Source: Nemertoderma westbladi (lineage: Eukaryota; Xenacoelomorpha; Nemertodermatida; Nemertodermatidae). Taken from it: a stretch of DNA of 64,000 nt. The position numbers were made by a program, and so were the translations under genes. Position 1 is the first letter of the stretch, and each line of letters opens with the position of its first letter. The notes beneath the pieces were generated by a model. It saw only the letters and a list, made by a program, of their open reading frames with translations. It was not told the origin of the DNA and did not search any database. This document shows positions 39,154-49,026 of this stretch, in pieces. The stretch covers positions 239,586 to 303,585 of the forward strand of contig JAUCBJ010009143.1 in NCBI GenBank assembly GCA_032718475.1, in the 5' to 3' direction.

Positions 39154-42100
39154 ATGGTGCGGGCGTGTTACGTCGTCGCTATATTTTCAATATCTCGGAT
39201 GATTGTAACATTTCAATCTGAACTCGATTTCGACAACAAAGAAACCCAATGCGACCAATATGATATAATTTCAAAAACATGCTACATTAAATCAGAGTTG
39301 GGTTCAATAGTTAATCTGAAAATTAAGATTTCTGAAGGAGTTGAATTGCATAAACTTCATTGGTTTAGACTCATCAGCGTTCGAGGTCGAAAAGTTCAGA
39401 AAAAAGTTGACATTTTGGATCAAAAACACCGAGCCAGACCGAACATAAAGATATCGCCTGGGAAAGAAGAGTTAACTATCGCGCCGTTGATGGACTTAGA
39501 CATGTCGGACAATGGGTGGCAGGTTGAAGTTGGTAGACCTACAGCAGTCCATCAAGATGCCCTTCGATTCTATATAACCCATCCGATTTTGGTTGCCAAG
39601 ACGATGCCGGAAAGATCGGGTTTCTCGATAAACTTGAAGCAATACGTCGTACTTCCGAGAGCCTACTCGCATATATTGTGGTCGATAGAAGGAATGGCCG
39701 GTCCGTTGCCAGATAGCGTTATTCCTCTTGGGACAATACTGAGGATCACCGATGTCGATTTTAGTAAAGTCTTAATCTGTAAAATCTTCGATGAAAATGA
39801 CCTTTTACTGATAAAGCGACGGTTTGGAATCGCCCGAGACGTGTCGGTGTACAGAGGGGCGACTGTAATCCCCAGCGTTATCCCGCTACCGTTAGGGGGA
39901 TCAACTCGTCTTACAGTGGCCGTTACAGGAAGAGATTCGCCCAAAGATATCAGTTGGTACTTCAGTCGACGTGGTGGGCTGCACAGTGGATCCCCTCGAT
40001 CCGGGATCATTAAGGTCCTGGATGACGTTGCCCGAGATGATCAGCACGTCAACCAACTGGCCATCCTCGATATTAAAGGAATTACCTCCAAAGACTATGG
40101 TACATATGTATGTATGGTTGATATTGGTTCTGGGGCTCCATTGGAAGTCTCTTTCAAGGTCATCCGTCCAGTTCTAACTACTAATTTTGAAAAGTTGACA
40201 CATTTATGGATGTTTAATGGAGGCGCCCATTCCCAGCAAGGGGTTCTATTTGTAGCCGACGCGAAATTTCCTAAGGTTAAACTTTCTGTGTCCACAGTTG
40301 GAAAGTGTTTCAAGACGGTGACCGGCGTAGATGGAAAGGGATTGTCTCTAAATGCGAAATCGAAATGTCACACATACATTGAATTGCTTCGTAGCACTAA
40401 AGATAAAGAATGCTTATTGCAACCGTTGTTCTGTAAACGAGGTATAAGTTTATCAATTTGGGTATATATTATAGACGCTATTAGTGAGCCAACCTTTGTG
40501 CTATTTTGCTCCTATCCAACCGGACTTTGCGCAATTTGTTCTAGAACATCAGTCGCATTGGCAAGTTGCAGCTTTACCATAACAGTCTCGGATATAATTC
40601 ATACAGTTAAAACTGAGTTACAATACAAAACATGGTTGAATGTAGTAGTCACTTGGAAATTGAACACGCTGCTTGCTGTGTATGTTAATGGAGAAATAAA
40701 AGGTCAAGCTGAGGGAACCCTACGTTCAACCGATGGAAACGGTAAACATGCGCTGGGGTTTTATGTTGCCAAAGATGTTGTTGGAAAAAGATCTAATGTT
40801 CAGTTACTGGTTGATGACGTCATGGTTTGGTATGATCACGTGCTGACAGCGAGTGTTGTGGCTCATTTGTACTCTTCGGTGCGGGGCGTACCAATGGTCC
40901 GGAAACCAACAGTGAGTTACACAGTCAAAGGAATGCTTGGCCAATCAGTGACATTGGAATGCCCCTTCCACATACCGATAATATGGCGCCATTTTCTGAG
41001 ATGGTACAGAAATGAATTTTCAGATATTTCAGAATTTCAAGGTGTTGAGACCATTCAGGTTGCCACTGATCCTCCTGGCACTTACACATGTGCGTTCTGG
41101 AATGGCAGTTATGTAGTTAGATCCGGTGAGTTTAATATTGACATCAAGAACAAACCAGAGTTAATGAGAAGGCTTATTGATGGAAGTGGGGTTGATGGAG
41201 ATGATATTATTGTGAAAATCTATGAAATGGATAGTCGAAGTATGGGTTCGTCAATATATAAAGATCAGTTAATAACAGATGTTAGTGGCAATGTACTCCA
41301 ATGCGATGTACTAAGCGAACACGTAGTTTGTCCTCTAGACTCAGTTTGTAACCGTAACGGACAATGCCAATGTCTAACTGGGTATACACCAGCATCAAAA
41401 CTTACCAAAGAACTGTTAGTTAATGATATCGTTACATGTGTGAAATCAATTATTTTAGAAGGACGCAAAATAGACAGTAGTGTATTTGCCGACCATCCAA
41501 TACATCAATGGCCAGATACACCAACTATCAAAGGAAATTATCATTCATATTCAGTATATCGCTACATAAAAGATAAATATAGTAATATTTCACATTCTGA
41601 TGTGTCACTGGTACTGGTGGGGGATTCTGCGAAGATTGAGTGTATTCCGGGGAGCGTTGCACCATTACGCCAACCAGACACCATTACTCCAACCTACACT
41701 TGGATTGATCCTTCGGGGATTCTAGTTGAGTTGGAGAATAGGAAAGTAGATGCCAAAGGAAATCTTGTTATTATCAGTATGGGAATATCCGATTCAGGTG
41801 TATACACATGCATCACGCAACAAGCTACAGATTCTACTGCGTTGGTTCAAAGTGAAAGGTACTACCTTCGAGCGGTGGTCGCTGAGATCACACCAGATTT
41901 AAGCTATCACATCCGGTTGTCATACAGAATCAATAAATGCAGTAGTGCCTCGGATTTAGATGGTCTGTCACAAACGCTTTCCAGCATTCTCTCCGAAATG
42001 GCATGCGGAAGTGCATATTGCTATATTCTACATATGACTGGTTTCTGTGAAATAAAAAAAGAACTAGTAACTTTTTTGTTTTGGATTTACATCGAACACG

Positions 42101-43131
42101 CAAAGATACCCGTGACAGAACACTGCCACTCTGAGTGCCAAATCCGTACCGTTCAGAAATCTCTCCGGGAGGCGTCGATTGGCTTCCAGACTTTTTTCAA
42201 ACAAGAGCAGAGAATGGCTTTGTTACAGAACGACAAAACATCGAATGTAATAAAGGAGTTCAGTGCTTCTAATTACCCACCATTTACACTGGAGGGACTA
42301 AAGTTCTTCAAAATATTCAAGTTGAACACTGAAGGTTTACAATACCGTGTCCATAGGAGCTGTGATGAAGGTTTCGGAGTTTCAGCAAATAACTGCGTCA
42401 TCTGCCCACCCGGTACCCATAGCCCAAAATATTCACCGATGTGTAAGGCTTGTGGTTTGCTGGCATACCAGAAAGAATTTGGGGCTGCTAGTTGCACAAA
42501 ATGTAGCCGTTGTTACAAATCTTCCGGTTCAACATCGTCCGAAGAGTGTAGTTTTGGGGCAACCGAATGCATTATTGGAGGTGTGCACTTTGCTGAAGAC
42601 AACATGCCTTGGTGGTTAATAATGCTGCTCATATTAGCATGTTTTATGGTTACAGCGTACATTTCAATTAAATTAACAATGGTCGTTTATTATAGGATTA
42701 AAACAGGAGAATGGCGTTGGGGCATATCAATAGCACCTAAAGATTTAACCACCCCTAACTGCGTTGTTCAAATGAGGAACGTGGTTATGTCGGTTCTAGG
42801 TCAGATCACAATAGTTTGCGGACTGAAATCGTCGACATCAAACCAAAGCCAGAGTTTGGAATTGGAGGAAGAAACTTTGTATGTTGATAATGAGTATGAT
42901 AATAGTGCCGCTAGTGCTACTAGTGATACCGGGACTGATGGGGTGTCATCCTACGAATATGATGACACCGTTGCCGATTCAATGACGTACGCAGTGACAG
43001 GAACCACGACAGAACTCGATGACTACGATACCGATGATACTTTAGTGAATGAGGAGGTAGTTGATTCTGAGGATCGTATTAATGAACCTCTTCCGAAGAA
43101 GCCTCGCAAGGGATGGTTCAACTGGGAGTAG
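39154..43131 (+). CDS. Intronless multi-Ig / LamG / EGF type I membrane receptor-like protein
   Basis: This 1,325-aa protein has no recognised orthologue. The start is the first ATG after an in-frame TAA at 39,133. Residues 1-22 form a signal peptide. Ig-like domains lie at about 40-125, 145-230, 235-337 (ISWYF and DYGTYVC), 585-665 (VTLEC, LRWYR, GTYTC) and 817-905 (AKIEC, YTWID, DSGVYTC). A LamG/concanavalin-like jelly-roll spans about 345-580 (LSIWVYI, WLNVVVTW, VNGEI, LLVDDVMVWYDHVL). An EGF-like module is at 718-762 and an ephrin/TNF-receptor-type Cys-rich module at 1,070-1,120 (CPPGTHSP, CTKCSRC). A single membrane helix covers 1,153-1,176. The about 150-residue acidic tail has tyrosines at 1243, 1248, 1267, 1269, 1279 and 1291 in acidic context, and ends with a basic patch. 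These families mediate cell-surface recognition or adhesion, so a receptor role is inferred. Five Ig folds plus LamG in one exon is unusual for an animal gene. A retrocopy or an intron-poor lineage could explain it. Confidence 0.85.
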   Translation: MVRACYVVAIFSISRMIVTFQSELDFDNKETQCDQYDIISKTCYIKSELGSIVNLKIKISEGVELHKLHWFRLISVRGRKVQKKVDILDQKHRARPNIKISPGKEELTIAPLMDLDMSDNGWQVEVGRPTAVHQDALRFYITHPILVAKTMPERSGFSINLKQYVVLPRAYSHILWSIEGMAGPLPDSVIPLGTILRITDVDFSKVLICKIFDENDLLLIKRRFGIARDVSVYRGATVIPSVIPLPLGGSTRLTVAVTGRDSPKDISWYFSRRGGLHSGSPRSGIIKVLDDVARDDQHVNQLAILDIKGITSKDYGTYVCMVDIGSGAPLEVSFKVIRPVLTTNFEKLTHLWMFNGGAHSQQGVLFVADAKFPKVKLSVSTVGKCFKTVTGVDGKGLSLNAKSKCHTYIELLRSTKDKECLLQPLFCKRGISLSIWVYIIDAISEPTFVLFCSYPTGLCAICSRTSVALASCSFTITVSDIIHTVKTELQYKTWLNVVVTWKLNTLLAVYVNGEIKGQAEGTLRSTDGNGKHALGFYVAKDVVGKRSNVQLLVDDVMVWYDHVLTASVVAHLYSSVRGVPMVRKPTVSYTVKGMLGQSVTLECPFHIPIIWRHFLRWYRNEFSDISEFQGVETIQVATDPPGTYTCAFWNGSYVVRSGEFNIDIKNKPELMRRLIDGSGVDGDDIIVKIYEMDSRSMGSSIYKDQLITDVSGNVLQCDVLSEHVVCPLDSVCNRNGQCQCLTGYTPASKLTKELLVNDIVTCVKSIILEGRKIDSSVFADHPIHQWPDTPTIKGNYHSYSVYRYIKDKYSNISHSDVSLVLVGDSAKIECIPGSVAPLRQPDTITPTYTWIDPSGILVELENRKVDAKGNLVIISMGISDSGVYTCITQQATDSTALVQSERYYLRAVVAEITPDLSYHIRLSYRINKCSSASDLDGLSQTLSSILSEMACGSAYCYILHMTGFCEIKKELVTFLFWIYIEHAKIPVTEHCHSECQIRTVQKSLREASIGFQTFFKQEQRMALLQNDKTSNVIKEFSASNYPPFTLEGLKFFKIFKLNTEGLQYRVHRSCDEGFGVSANNCVICPPGTHSPKYSPMCKACGLLAYQKEFGAASCTKCSRCYKSSGSTSSEECSFGATECIIGGVHFAEDNMPWWLIMLLILACFMVTAYISIKLTMVVYYRIKTGEWRWGISIAPKDLTTPNCVVQMRNVVMSVLGQITIVCGLKSSTSNQSQSLELEEETLYVDNEYDNSAASATSDTGTDGVSSYEYDDTVADSMTYAVTGTTTELDDYDTDDTLVNEEVVDSEDRINEPLPKKPRKGWFNWE

Positions 43132-43567
43132 ATGATGTTGATGTACCGTTTGTTATAGTGTTCAGTTCTGCGGTTTAGATGTCTGACTCCACAAAGACAG
43201 TGACGGTGGACCTATCTCGTTCTATATCCCCGCTGTGACAGAGAGACTGGTATCATGCGTCACGATAGTAGTCCACAATGGTGGTCGGCATCTTTGTATA
43301 AATTTTTTAAACTATCTAGTTTTTGTTTCCTTTTAAAAAAAAATGTTCTAGAGCATATTACAGTTATGTTCTCAATCAAAGTCCATTCCTCAATCTGTTC
43401 AATCTGTTCAATTTGATCAATCTGGAAATATCTTTCATGACACCGCAGGTTTCTAGCCCACTGAGTGATTGACAGGCGGACATGGTTGGCTCCCCAAAAT
43501 AGAGCCGTTGGATTATATTGCAAGAGATTGTTGCAGGGATCAGATAATTACGGGGCACTTGCAAGCA

Positions 43568-43573
43568 AATAAA
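43568..43573 (+). terminator. Candidate polyadenylation signal of the receptor gene
   Basis: An AATAAA lies 437 nt after the receptor stop codon, and a second is at 43,650-43,655. Either could end the transcript. No downstream GU-rich element was evaluated. Confidence 0.4.
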
Positions 43574-44070
43574 GTACATGTAGTAAGCATAATTATTTAT
43601 AAATTTTACAAATTAAATGTTTTACTCACTGATTACATTTGGACTAGCTAATAAAGAGATCATTCCATAAATATAATTAATTATGAACAAGAACAATTAT
43701 TTTTTGTTTGAATATTATTTATAGGTAACAATCAATCTATCAAACATTCGCAGGGGCGCAGGGGTCTGTTTTAATATTGATTGCAATGGAGGGCGGGAAA
43801 CAACAAGTAACAAAAGATGGCAACATAATCGATAGACGCTTTAGTGCGAACTGCGCTGAGTGAAAATTATATTCAACCTACCTAATGTAACCACCCCCGC
43901 CCATGCCTAACTTTACTTCCTACACTCTCATCTCTCTATTTATACATGCGGGTACAAGTCTTTCCTACTGTACTTATCAATGTGGGGCGAGACACGTATG
44001 GCGAGCCATCAGCGAACTGATATAATTATACTATGGCCGTTTCTCAAAAGTCTGTGTGTGACGTGTGGGG

Positions 44071-44090
44071 GTGTGTGTGTGTGTGTGTGT
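44071..44090 (+). repeat. (GT)10 microsatellite
   Basis: There are twenty bases of pure GT, preceded by an impure GT-rich stretch from about 44,053. Confidence 0.95.
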
Positions 44091-44520
44091 CGGTAGCCAT
44101 AAATGTCGGAAGCCATAATCGAAGTTAATATCTTAGGCTAAATTGTATGGTTGAATCGAATTATTTCTATTCTTCTATCGGTAATTAATTATTTAGGGGG
44201 GTAACATTTATCCCATCTGGTATAAAATTAACATGGGTAGATTCGCCGTGTCCCATTCTATCAAAGTCTTTACTTTATACTCGAGATTAATGTCAAGTTT
44301 TATAGTTATTTATTGATTTACAATTAAAATTGCATTTTTATCAATTAATTCACACGCAGGCTCTAACCGCCTAATGACAGTCAATACGGAGTAATTCCTT
44401 CCCGTGTCTTAGCAACGCTGAGAATGTCCTGGCCTGTTAGAGGCAGACTGCTGCTGGTTGGGGATGGTAGGATAGCATTAATTCCCTATCCCTATCTCAC
44501 TCTCCATAGAACTGGCTGAC

Positions 44521-44550
44521 GGGGGGGGGGGGGGGGGGGTGTGTGTGTGT
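44521..44550 (+). repeat. Poly-G tract followed by (TG)n
   Basis: Nineteen consecutive G are followed by TGTGTGTGTGT. Such runs can form G-quadruplex structures and are prone to length errors in sequencing. Confidence 0.95.
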
Positions 44551-44846
44551 TTAGGTATCAGTTATTCAATGACATTAATATTATTACTAATGAAGGAATA
44601 GTGCTCCTTCAATACATCTCAACAGACATCAATTCATTGCCTGTGCCTACCAACGCGTGCTCCATAACATAACAACATATATCCTTGATTTCCATCACCT
44701 CTCACCACAATTATTATTAGTAATTAAAAGTTTCAATTCGGTTTGTCGTTCCGTTATCTGATTATTCAGTTATTGCATTATTAATAAATAAATGTTTTAA
44801 AATATATCTTACGAAATATGGTTAATAATTAAAACTTGTCGCTAAC

Positions 44847-45400
44847 ATTCTCACTATGGGGGTTTTAAGGAGTGCTGATTACATTTCTGATGTCAGTTTT
44901 CACGTTTACATAAATCTAGTCTTCTGTCTGTCGGTCATTCTGTCAGTCAGTCTGTCAAAACATAAAAGAGAATTCAAATTAACTAACATTCTCGCTATGG
45001 GGGTTTTAAGGGGTGCTGACTTCATTTCTGATGTCAGTTTTCAGGTTTACATAAATCTAGACTGTCTGTTTGTCGGTCTTTCTGTCAGTCAGTCACTCTG
45101 TCAAAACTTAAAAAAGAATACAAACTAACTAACATTCTCGTTATGGGGGTTTTAATGGGTGCTAAGTTTATTTCAGATGTCAGTTTTCACGTTGAAAAAA
45201 AATATAGTCTGTCTGGCTGTCGGTCTTTCTGTCAGTCAGTCTGTGAAAACTTAAGAAAGTATACTAACTAACCAACATTCTCGCTATGGGGGTTTAAGGG
45301 TTGCTGATTTAATTTCTGATGTCAGTTTACACGTTTACATAAATCTAGTCTGTCTGTCTGTCGGTCTCTCTGTCAATCTGAACTACTGTACTGTGGTTGG
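44847..45400 (+). repeat. Four tandem copies of an about 144-bp repeat
   Basis: Copies begin at 44,847, 44,988, 45,134 and 45,277 with CATTCTCGCTATGGGGGTTT, and each ends in a GTCTGTCTGTCGGTC-rich stretch. Spacings are 141, 146 and 143 bp. A short open frame runs across the first two copies (44,856-45,128), but the period changes frame afterwards, so coding is unlikely. Confidence 0.9.
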
Positions 45401-45560
45401 CATTACGCCATATACCTAACACTAATAATACAGTCTACAATACAGCCTATCTACAGTACAGAATGGATTTTTTGCCACGAAGAGCAATTAATAAATGTCA
45501 TTAATACTATCCACCAGTATACCTACTCCAAGAGCCTTCCAATAAAACATGTATTCCAGC

Positions 45561-45615
45561 ATGACGTCCACTGCACGTCTTCGTGCTGTCCATTGTGACG
45601 TGCAGTGGACGTCAT
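45561..45615. other. Perfect 19-bp stem-loop with TGACGTC motifs
   Basis: The left arm ATGACGTCCACTGCACGTC (45,561-45,579) is the exact reverse complement of the right arm at 45,597-45,615, with a 17-nt loop. Each arm holds a TGACGTC half-palindrome resembling a cAMP-response element. The right flank continues to AGGGGTTAA, reminiscent of a TTAA-ended piggyBac-type terminus, but no matching left end was found. Confidence 0.8.
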
Positions 45616-45708
45616 AGGCTCTAAGGGGTTAAGCAACACGGTCCCTACTTCGCCCTGTCGACACCCCAGCCATTTTTCACCAATCCTTTTTTAGAGTTTT
45701 TTAATTTT

Positions 45709-45768
45709 TTTGGTATTGGTGAAAGTTCTACAACATTAGTAGATATGTTTTTTATGATAGCTAGTGTA
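45709..45768 (+). repeat. Solo copy of the fold-back element inner arm
   Basis: TATTGGTGAAAGTTCTACAAC, ACATTAGTAGATATG and GATAGCTAGTGT match in order the left arm of the fold-back element at about 38,047-38,100. The minisatellite clusters are absent here. Confidence 0.7.
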
Positions 45769-47302
45769 GAATTCGTAGGAACCAAATAATATCCAACGAA
45801 TCTTCGATCCACAATCTTAATATAAACTAAAATTGCGATCTCAAATTCCTCCAGCAAAATATATTTTATTTCGAAATAAAATCCCCCGCCAGGGAAAACT
45901 AATTATCTATCGCAAGCAAAGGAAAACGCTGGTCCAGGACTTCAATGTAATAGCACCTGTTACTATCACCTTTATAATTTACAGTAAGTGTAGATGCGAA
46001 ATATCTATTTTATAAGCCGAAAAATCCTGACTACAGATTGTTACCGCATTAAAATATAAACCTAAATTTAAAATAGGCCAGAAATGTTTGAGACTCACCA
46101 GGATTCCATCCCTCCTTAGAAAACCGATTTTACAGTTCTAGAATGAATGATCTGTACTGTAACTACACTCTCGTTCTAGAATAGTACAAATTATCTAAGT
46201 ATAATTTTCTTATCTATAGGTTATGCCCAATGGCTAAACTTGGCACATACTACAAATATCCCGTAGTTTTCTAAATGGACCAATGAAGGATGATACCTAA
46301 CTAACCCAAAACATTTGCCCCGAAAACGTACACAAGCAAGACCTATTTTTACTCGCATATCCCCCCAATTTAGTTTAATCTCCGATTGACTTGCGGTATA
46401 TAATTTATTTACAAACAAGTCAGGTTCAAAACGGGAAATACAACTAAATTTATTCATTCCTTCCCAATTTATTATACTGTTACCTATGAAGCAGTACTAT
46501 ATCTTTAGGACGTATTGAAACCCATTTAGCGCCCCCAAAACCGATCTGTTAGCCCAAAATAAGCCCCATACTTCCCTTGACTATTTCCAATGTGCGTTGA
46601 GGCGTCTCATCCCTTCGCCAAATTACTCTATACGCCCCAACATGGCCGCTGTAAGCTGTAGCGTTTCCAAAACATTAATCCATTAAAACATTAAACTGAC
46701 TTTCAAATATAATATAATTTAGGACATCATATTATTACAAGGACAATTTCTATACTAATATACGCAAAACATATTGCTCAAATTCAAAACTAATATAAAT
46801 GACAAAATATTAACTAAGGAAGAATCAAGCTAGAATTGAGTTGAGATAATAAAATGGGATTTGGGCCCCAAAACTAATATATAAACTCACAATTTCTATT
46901 GAGCTGAGGTTAGCTGCAATGTATTACTACGGGTAATGCTTAGAGGACATTGCTGCTCGCTCCTCATTGGGCCAGCACACAGAAAACGCTCCACTCATAT
47001 GGCGTGGTTTATATAACAGCTGCCAGGCCTAAAGCCATTAACAGGTAGTTGTCAACTTCTATTTAAAATACTAATAAAAGTACTCTAAATTTAATGTAGA
47101 TCACTTAGCAACCCTTAACAACAATAACTTTACTTGCAAATAGAAATAACAGGTTGATTCACCGTAATGATATGCAAAAATGGACCATAATAACTAAATC
47201 ATCTATCTAAAATACAAATATAAGTTTAATTTATATTTCAAAAACTTGTTTATTAATATAGATATTAAAAAATTTGAAATTTAGTAGCCATAGCATTTTA
47301 TA

Positions 47303-47350
47303 CCGCTCCTAAACGTTATCGTCTAAAGGATAACGTTTACAAACACCGGC
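47303..47350 (+). repeat. 47-bp palindromic motif, copy 1
   Basis: CCGCTCCTAAACGTTATC is followed by an 8-nt spacer, then GATAACGTTTACAAACACCG. The AAACGTTATC / GATAACGTTT arms are a perfect 10-bp inverted repeat. A second copy in the same orientation starts at 48,980. Confidence 0.85.
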
Positions 47351-47918
47351 ATAACGTAGTTTCTAATGTCTCACAATTATACTTCTATACGTCTATAAAC
47401 TAAAATAGACACATATTAATACTCAAATAAAGATTGAATAATGCACAATACGCAAAATTAGCAAATAAAACATTCTTCATACATTTTGTGTAACTAGTAT
47501 TATTTATCCATCATTGAAAAGAAAATATCTTAGCAATAAATTTCTTCCAGCCGAGAAACCTCCATATAACAGTAACAAAATTACTTGCGTACTAATGCTT
47601 ACCAAATATTTATATTTACAAAAAGAAAAAACAATATTAATTTCGCTTACCATTATCATTTCACAATAAATTTCCATTATTATAATGAGTTTAATCTTTT
47701 ACATAAATACGAAAGATTCTTCGATCGAATAATACAAATTAAATCAATTTCCATTAAATTAAATATAAATTGAGTAAGTAGGACAATTAATCAGTGACTG
47801 TCTTTCAATCACAAATATAACACGATAATAATTTGTAGCAACATAGTTGCTCCGTGTGAAGGGACTTTATAATATACTAAATAATAGATAAACTACAACA
47901 TTTTAATAGCTAATATTA
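47351..47918. other. AT-rich spacer
   Basis: This is AT-rich DNA with no gene recognised. The small plus-strand frame at 47,585-47,773 is low-complexity. Confidence 0.6.
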
Positions 47919-48372
47919 TTAATATCTTGGGAACAAATTCAAGTCTATATCCCCTTCAATACGATATTGCTTTACCTCTTCCATCTCCGGGTTATCAAAG
48001 TCTACGATACTGAAACTACGAGTGGCTCCAACTAATTCAGCGGGAACTACTCGACCTCTTCCCCTTCCTTTGGTTTTCCAAACTCTAAAATCGGTAAATC
48101 TAGAAGTCTTCAGATGGGCGCGAATATCTATCGACCTCGGATTTACCCACGGGTAGATTAGAAGAAGTTTCTAGACGAATTCGACCGGAAAACGTCTCAA
48201 TCCAATCTTCACGGCGATTAATGATAGTTACAGTTGTGACCTCAGCAATGTCACAACTCGTCGCAGTATAATGCTGTGAGGTGCGAATTCTCTATATTAG
48301 GGGTTTATGAACACCTCTTTTGTATCGGGTTCGTCGCGGGGTTCGGGAGGAATTTCCAGCTGCTTAAATAGA
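47919..48372 (-). pseudogene. Broken coding-like stretch of unknown family
   Basis: Three open segments follow one another on the minus strand in different frames. The first is about 25 codons ending at 48,297. The second is 63 codons in 48,100-48,291 ending at a TAG. The third is 83 codons in 47,919-48,170 ending at a TAA. The composition looks coding (mixed charged and hydrophobic residues, few low-complexity runs, higher GC than the flanks), with stretches such as INRREDWIETFSGRI and FTDFRVWKTKGRGRGR. I do not recognise the family. A frameshifted gene remnant, an element-encoded protein or two spliced exons are all possible. It lies between the two 47-bp motifs. Confidence 0.4.
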
Positions 48373-48979
48373 ACTTAACAACCTATTAGGTAGGCCAAGT
48401 TTCAATATATCGGATTAATACCAATTTCCTTTTAATATCAGTATAAATACCTATTTAAATTTTCAAATTTTTTAAATTTATTTTTTCGAGAGTAAACTTG
48501 CCGCGAATAAATTCGCTTTTAATAATTCCAAAACTACGCCCAATGAATATGATTGCACAAACTGATGTATGAAATATGAATTAATATAATGAAATGAATA
48601 TAACATTCAAAATTAAACAAAATGAAAATGAAAATTAGGAACTGTAAATGAAAATGAAAATGGAAATGGAAATAGTCAAGGTATGAACTATGAAGTTGAA
48701 TCAGATGAAAATAATTTGCCTGTCTGGGTTCACGCACTGAACAGCTTAACGTTTCTTTGCCAGTTGTATCGCTAATCCAATGTACTCGTGAGATTTGTGA
48801 TAAAATATCTTGACTTTTCAAAATTATTTTAATTTCGTTCCCACAACTACATATATTTTTATTAAAATCCATTTGTTTTGCGATATTTACGTAATAATTG
48901 CTGTCTCTCTTCCTTGTTATAATTTTTTAAAACAAAACATTTTTCTGTGTAGTGGATGTGTAACTAAGTCGCCAATAAT
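48373..48979. other. AT-rich spacer with GAAAAT-rich low-complexity stretch
   Basis: No gene is recognised. An imperfect GAAAAT/GGAAAT repeat lies at about 48,620-48,675 and accounts for the histidine/phenylalanine-rich open frame read on the minus strand. Confidence 0.6.
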
Positions 48980-49026
48980 CCGCTCCCAAACGTTATCGGC
49001 TAAAAGGTAACGTTTACAAACACCGA
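48980..49026 (+). repeat. 47-bp palindromic motif, copy 2
   Basis: CCGCTCCCAAACGTTATC is followed by GGTAACGTTTACAAACACCG. It differs from copy 1 at a few positions, including one that breaks the perfect stem. It lies 38 bp before the first ATG of the LINE frame. Confidence 0.85.

Larger units (their letters stand above)
43132..44846. other. AT-rich spacer after the receptor gene
   Basis: No coding region is recognised here. It holds the likely 3' untranslated region (to about 43,680), a short TTCAATCTG repeat near 43,390, a GT microsatellite at 44,071-44,090 and a 19-base G run followed by GT repeats at 44,521-44,550. Confidence 0.6.
45371..47302. other. AT-rich spacer
   Basis: There is no convincing gene here. 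The short open frames on both strands (for example 45,833-46,015 plus and 46,221-46,457 minus) lack motifs. The hairpin and the solo inverted-repeat end listed separately lie inside. Confidence 0.6.

Noticed and set aside
44856-45128. 90-codon open frame across the 144-bp repeats
   Set aside because: It depends on the 141-bp spacing of the first two copies only. The next copies shift frame.
45561-45630. Complete piggyBac-type MITE
   Set aside because: Only one TTAA-type end is visible. No matching end or TTAA duplication was found on the left.
46221-46457. 78-codon minus-strand open frame
   Set aside because: It shows no recognisable motif and no supporting context, and its length is within chance for this region.
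43132-49026. tRNA or rRNA genes in the spacer
   Set aside because: No GGTTCGAATCC-type T-arm box or rRNA-like stretch was found by reading both strands.
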